A model generated the notes under the pieces. It was not told where the DNA came from and ran no database searches. It saw only the letters and a list, made by a program, of their open reading frames with translations. From NCBI RefSeq assembly GCF_017982655.1, contig NZ_JABXYX010000060.1, forward strand, positions 1 to 45,223: a DNA stretch of 45,223 bases, written 5' to 3'. The first letter of the stretch is position 1. Every line of letters begins with the position of its first letter. The position numbers and the translations under genes are program-made. This DNA is from Brasilonema sp. CT11 (GTDB taxonomy: Bacteria; Cyanobacteriota; Cyanobacteriia; Cyanobacteriales; Nostocaceae). This document shows positions 41,580-45,223 of this stretch, one piece after another.

Positions 41580-42692
41580 ATGAAAATTGCCTTGGTGCAT
41601 GATTATTTAACCCAGAAAGGAGGGGCAGAGCGCGTTTTCGAGTTACTCTGTAAGCGCTACCCCCAAGCAGATGTTTTTACTTCCTTATACGACCCGGAAA
41701 AAACCATTGACATTGGTGAGCGTATTGTCAATACAACCTTCCTACAAAATATTCCAGGAGCAGCGAAATATTTTCGCCTGATGGCTCCCTTATATTTTCC
41801 AGCTTTTCGCGCCTTAGATTTGCAAGACTACGACCTTATTATCAGCAGTAGCACAAGCTTTGCCAAAGCAGTGCGAAAGAACAGCCAAGGTCGCCATATT
41901 TGCTTTTGTCATAACATTACCCGGTTTTTGTGGGACACAGAAACTTATTTACGTGAGTACGGAGATTATCGATATTTTGCTCCATTAATCGAACAAGTTT
42001 TTGAAATGATGAGAAAGGTAGACCTTGCCTATGCACAGGAACCTGACCTTTACATTGCCAACTCCAGTATTGTAGCTAGTCGGATTAAAAGTACTTACGG
42101 CAAAGATGCCATTGTTATTAACTATCCGATTGACACCAGTAAATTTGTTTTTTCAGATACAAAAGAAGATTTTTATCTTGCCTCGGCTCGGATGATCAGC
42201 TACAAGCGTCTTGATATAATAGTCGAAGCTTTTAACTGGCTGGGATGGCGGTTGCTGATATCAGGAAGTGGTCCAGAAAGGGAGAGGTTAAAATCTAAAG
42301 CATTATCCAATATTGAGTTTTTAGGACACGTAACTGATATACAACGCACTCAGTTGTTTTCTAAAGCAAAGTCTGTTATAGTTGCAGCCCTAGAAGATTA
42401 TGGTTTAGTTCCAGTAGAGGCCAATGCTAGTGGAACACCTGTCATCGCTTTTGGAGCGGGTGGGGTCTTAGATACTCAAATACCTGGTAAAACAGGAGTC
42501 TTTTTTAAGAAACAAACACCTGAATCACTCCAAGCTGCACTACTAGAAGCCAGGGAAATCGATTGGGATTACAACAACATCCGTAGTCATGCAGTGGCAA
42601 ACTTTTCGGAAGAAGCTTTCTTTAACAAAGTTGAGAACAAAGTTGAGCAAGTTATTGAACAAGCTTGTACTGTAAATACATTATTCATTTAA
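41580..42692 (+). CDS. Glycosyltransferase family 4 protein (WbaZ-like)
   Basis: A 370-aa GT4 transferase. N-terminal MKIALVHDYLTQKGGAERVF is the classic start of this group and fixes the start at 41580, where taagga lies 5 bases upstream; the extra ten codons from TTG 41550 are unlikely. FCHNITRFLWDTETY and NSSIVASRI line the acceptor side. The donor side has SARMISYKRLDIIVEAF, ISGSGPERERLK and the EX7E signature in ALEDYGLVPVEANASGTPVI. It likely adds a mannose- or rhamnose-type sugar. It is followed 24 bases later by the Wzc-like gene, so the two form one operon. Confidence 0.9.
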   Translation: MKIALVHDYLTQKGGAERVFELLCKRYPQADVFTSLYDPEKTIDIGERIVNTTFLQNIPGAAKYFRLMAPLYFPAFRALDLQDYDLIISSSTSFAKAVRKNSQGRHICFCHNITRFLWDTETYLREYGDYRYFAPLIEQVFEMMRKVDLAYAQEPDLYIANSSIVASRIKSTYGKDAIVINYPIDTSKFVFSDTKEDFYLASARMISYKRLDIIVEAFNWLGWRLLISGSGPERERLKSKALSNIEFLGHVTDIQRTQLFSKAKSVIVAALEDYGLVPVEANASGTPVIAFGAGGVLDTQIPGKTGVFFKKQTPESLQAALLEAREIDWDYNNIRSHAVANFSEEAFFNKVENKVEQVIEQACTVNTLFI

Positions 42693-42716
42693 TTTGTTAG
42701 CTGAGGGATAGTAAAA

Positions 42717-44960
42717 GTGGTTCAGAGCAGTCTTAGTCCATACGGAAATCCAGTTACTGAGTCAGAACCGGGTTACGGACAACTGTTTGCGATTTTAATA
42801 CGCAGATTTCCTTGGTTTTTGGCAGCATTTGTGGCTTCTATTGCCGTTGCAGGTGTGATGACAAAAAGAACAGCTCCTACCTATAGAAGCTCAATGCAGC
42901 TGTTGGTAGAACCTAACTATCAAGGAACGAAAGAAAGTAGTGGTGGTGTAGACAGTCAGTTTACTGATCCTACTGTTCAGGTAGACGCTGCAACACAACT
43001 GAGCTTGATGCAAAGTTCTCCTCTGCTTAAAAAAGCAGTGACTGAACTCAAGCGTGAATATCCAGACATGACCGTAGGTCAGTTAAAAAGTTCTTTGGTT
43101 TTAAGTCAAATTAAAAACAAAGAAGATAATGTTGCTACTAAAATATTTGAGGTGCAATATACGGGTAAAGACCCAATTAAAACACATAAGGTTCTACAAG
43201 GAATTCAGAAAGTTTATTTAGGTTACAACATCCAGCAGCAGAATGAGCGTTTAAGAAAAGGACTTAAAGTTATTCAAGAACAGTTAAACGGAGCAAAAAA
43301 TGAAGTAACTAGGGCTGAGGGTGAGTTACGAGACTTTCGCACAGGGAAGAATCTTACAGGCAGGAATCTTATAGATCCAGAGACACAGGCAAAAGCTACA
43401 CAGGACGAATTGACGAGGATTCAGCAAGAGCGTGGCACAACTCGTTCTCTGTATAAAGAAGCTGAAGCAACGTTACAAAATATACAAAAGCAGCTTCAAA
43501 GTACACCACAGAATGCCCTTGTCGAAGCTCGTCTGAGTCAGTCTACTCGCTATCAAGGACTACTGAACGAAATTCAAAAAACAGAACTGTCTTTAGCACA
43601 AGAACGCTTGCGCTTTACAGAGGAAGCTCCGAGCGTGCAGAAGTTGGCAGGTCAACTTCAAAGTCAAAAGGCACTATTGCAGGAAGAGCAAAAACGAACC
43701 TTAGGGGGAGAGTCTGTTCCAAATACCCAAGCACCGTCTCTCCTAGAACAAGGACAAAAGAGCGCAATTGACCTCAACCTTGCTGCGAAGTTAGTGGACA
43801 CACAAACAACAATGCTGTCTTTAAGCGCAAAAGATCAAGTTCTCGAGAAGAAAGAGCGAGAACTAAGTGAGCAACTCACAAAATTCCCCAAGTTGTTAGC
43901 TGATTACTCTCGCCTACAGCCGCAAGTACAACTTAGCCGCGAAAGATTGCAGGAACTTTTGAAAGCAGAACAGCGATTACGGCAAGAAATTGCCAAGGGA
44001 GGATTTAACTGGGAAATCGTGGAAGAACCCCAAGAAGGTACACAGTTGGGTCCTAACCTCCAGCAAAATCTAATGTTAGGTGCAGTAGTTGGGTTGATGT
44101 TAGGAGGTATTGCCGCCTTTATCCGTGAAGCAGCTGATGATTCTGTTCATACCACAGCTGAGTTGGAGAGGCAAATGTCTTTACCTATACTGGGAACAAC
44201 TCCCAAGTTACCACCTGCTAAAACCAGAGAATCAGTGATCAAGTTACCATTTGGTAAGCCAGATGTTCCTGCTCCTTGGACAATTCAGGTATTGCAATCT
44301 TCACCGCGTTGGGAATCGCTAGATCTGATTTATAAAAACATTGAACTTTTGAACTCTGTTGCTTCGTTCAAATCTTTGATGATTACCTCAGCTTTATCAG
44401 ATGACGGTAAGTCAGGTCTGGCATTGGGCTTAGCAATGAGCGCAGCTCGTTTACATAAACGGGTACTGCTGATTGATGCCAACCTACGTGAACCCAGTCT
44501 GCACAAACAGCTAAATCTTCCCAACGAACAGGGGCTTTCAACTCTATTGGCAAGTGAGGTCACAATACCTAATCAGATTAGTATCCAATCCTCAGGCTCA
44601 TCCTATATCGACATTTTGACCGCTGGACCAACACCTGCTGATCCAGCTAATCTGCTAAGTTCTCCTCGGATGCAGCAATTAATGGCATCATTTGAGAAGA
44701 ACTATGATTTGGTACTTGTAGATTCAACCCCAGTTCTTGGCTTAGTTGATGCGATGCTTACGGCATCATCTTGTCGTGGCGTGGTTATGGTAGCTAGCAT
44801 AGGTAGAGTAACTCGAACTCAACTCACACAAGCTACAGCCATGCTGAGCCGGTTAAACTTACTTGGAGTTGTGGCAAATGGGGTATCAAACTCTAGTAGT
44901 ACATTTGTGCCATATACACATCAACAACGATTTGCACTGCAACAAGCAGTGGAGAAATAA
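42717..44960 (+). CDS. Wzc/GumC-like polysaccharide co-polymerase with tyrosine-kinase-like domain
   Basis: A 747-aa inner-membrane protein controlling polymer length and export in Wzx/Wzy pathways. Residues about 30-50 (FPWFLAAFVASIAVAGVM) and about 445-465 (LMLGAVVGLMLGGIAAFI) are membrane helices flanking a Wzz-type periplasmic part with long coiled coils (about 150-430). The cytoplasmic C-terminus is a BY-kinase-like ATPase: Walker A as SDDGKSG (K565), Walker A' as LLIDANLREP (D587) and a later LVLVDSTPVLG. The tail (FVPYTHQQRFALQQAVEK) has only one Tyr instead of a Tyr cluster. The start is GTG 42717 with gaggga 8 bases upstream. It matches alr2833 of the Anabaena HEP island in type and position (from memory). 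Confidence 0.93.
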   Translation: MVQSSLSPYGNPVTESEPGYGQLFAILIRRFPWFLAAFVASIAVAGVMTKRTAPTYRSSMQLLVEPNYQGTKESSGGVDSQFTDPTVQVDAATQLSLMQSSPLLKKAVTELKREYPDMTVGQLKSSLVLSQIKNKEDNVATKIFEVQYTGKDPIKTHKVLQGIQKVYLGYNIQQQNERLRKGLKVIQEQLNGAKNEVTRAEGELRDFRTGKNLTGRNLIDPETQAKATQDELTRIQQERGTTRSLYKEAEATLQNIQKQLQSTPQNALVEARLSQSTRYQGLLNEIQKTELSLAQERLRFTEEAPSVQKLAGQLQSQKALLQEEQKRTLGGESVPNTQAPSLLEQGQKSAIDLNLAAKLVDTQTTMLSLSAKDQVLEKKERELSEQLTKFPKLLADYSRLQPQVQLSRERLQELLKAEQRLRQEIAKGGFNWEIVEEPQEGTQLGPNLQQNLMLGAVVGLMLGGIAAFIREAADDSVHTTAELERQMSLPILGTTPKLPPAKTRESVIKLPFGKPDVPAPWTIQVLQSSPRWESLDLIYKNIELLNSVASFKSLMITSALSDDGKSGLALGLAMSAARLHKRVLLIDANLREPSLHKQLNLPNEQGLSTLLASEVTIPNQISIQSSGSSYIDILTAGPTPADPANLLSSPRMQQLMASFEKNYDLVLVDSTPVLGLVDAMLTASSCRGVVMVASIGRVTRTQLTQATAMLSRLNLLGVVANGVSNSSSTFVPYTHQQRFALQQAVEK

Positions 44961-45053
44961 AACTACCGCACAGCTGAGTGCAAGGCGTACACTACAAAGA
45001 ACATAGGTGGCTCGACAAACGAGAACCAACGCACGACAAAAATATAAATAAAG

Positions 45054-45092
45054 CGGCACATGCCACGTAGAAAAGCATATGCCGTTTTTTTT
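45054..45092 (+). terminator. Rho-independent terminator after Wzc-like gene
   Basis: cggcacatgc (45054-45063) pairs with gcatatgccg (45075-45084) with one mismatch and an 11-base loop, directly followed by eight T (45085-45092). This is a good intrinsic terminator closing the polysaccharide operon about 95 bases after its last stop codon. Confidence 0.8.
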
Positions 45093-45094
45093 AT

Positions 45095-45223
45095 TACAGG
45101 ACTTACGCAACTGGCACAATGCGAGCGCTATTTATAGTAGATAAGTATTAATAAGTGGAATGCACGAAGAGGCTTCTGCCGCCTCGTGCAACAGTGATTG
45201 ATAGTAGTGAAGCACGGTGCAAA
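45095..45223. repeat. Non-coding right edge with repeat-like sequences
   Basis: acaggacttacgcaactggc at about 45097 resembles a motif frequent at the ends of cyanobacterial insertion sequences and small repeats (from memory). tgcacga..tgccgcctcgtgca (about 45161-45190) can form a hairpin. No gene is seen. The region may be the edge of a mobile element continuing beyond the window. Confidence 0.4.

Overview
The window comes from the chromosome of a filamentous, heterocyst-forming cyanobacterium (Nostocales). The evidence is gene content (a heterocyst-glycolipid synthase locus with hetM and hetI, and a polysaccharide island ordered like the heterocyst envelope polysaccharide island of Anabaena PCC 7120), frequent GCGATCGC (HIP1) octamers inside genes, a PATAN-type response regulator, and dispersed short GC-rich palindromic repeats typical of Nostocales. 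It does not match the Anabaena PCC 7120 gene order as I remember it, so it is another member of the order. Species cannot be named from the sequence.

Layout. 1-57: start of an IS630-type transposase running off the left edge. 548-835: small unknown protein. 1.2-17.9 kb (+): heterocyst glycolipid (hgl) locus. It holds hglE (KS-AT-ACP-ACP plus half a KR), a small membrane protein, hglD (catalytic KR half plus dehydratase), hglC (KS, chain-length factor, acyltransferase-like domain), a PfaD-type enoyl reductase and hetM/hglB (ACP plus thioester reductase). hetI, the phosphopantetheinyl transferase that would arm the three ACPs, faces them at 18.3-19.0 kb. Together these form a PUFA-synthase-like assembly line for the long-chain fatty alcohol of heterocyst glycolipids. 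hetN, which lies between hetM and hetI in Anabaena, is absent here.

19.0-25.2 kb: a repeat-rich gap, then mostly housekeeping or unlinked genes: a glycine-zipper exported protein, a YciI-like protein, pheT, an HD phosphohydrolase and an orphan PATAN response regulator. 26.1-29.9 kb (+): a three-gene signalling cassette of a von Willebrand A protein, a PP2C phosphatase and a Ser/Thr kinase with zinc-ribbon-like cysteines, a membrane segment and TPRs. This matches the architecture of the TerY-P triad.

30.3-45.0 kb (+): a polysaccharide island. It holds rfbF, an LhgO-type oxidase, a GT8 glycosyltransferase, a sugar epimerase/dehydratase, a GT2 glycosyltransferase, a PhyH-type oxygenase, rfbC, a homoserine-dehydrogenase-like SAF oxidoreductase, a GT4-type glycosyltransferase, a decayed PIG-L deacetylase, a second GT4 and a Wzc-like co-polymerase/kinase, and is closed by a good terminator. 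The order rfbF ... epimerase ... rfbC, oxidoreductase, glycosyltransferase, Wzc parallels alr2825-alr2833 of the Anabaena HEP island, so hepC and hepA may lie just beyond the right edge.

The most notable points are: linkage of the glycolipid and envelope-polysaccharide loci about 11 kb apart with a kinase/phosphatase/vWA triad between them; a ketoreductase split over two genes; helical modules shared by HglE and HglC; loss of hetN; a decaying PIG-L gene; and a repeat-dense upstream region of rfbF. No tRNA, rRNA or CRISPR array was recognised.
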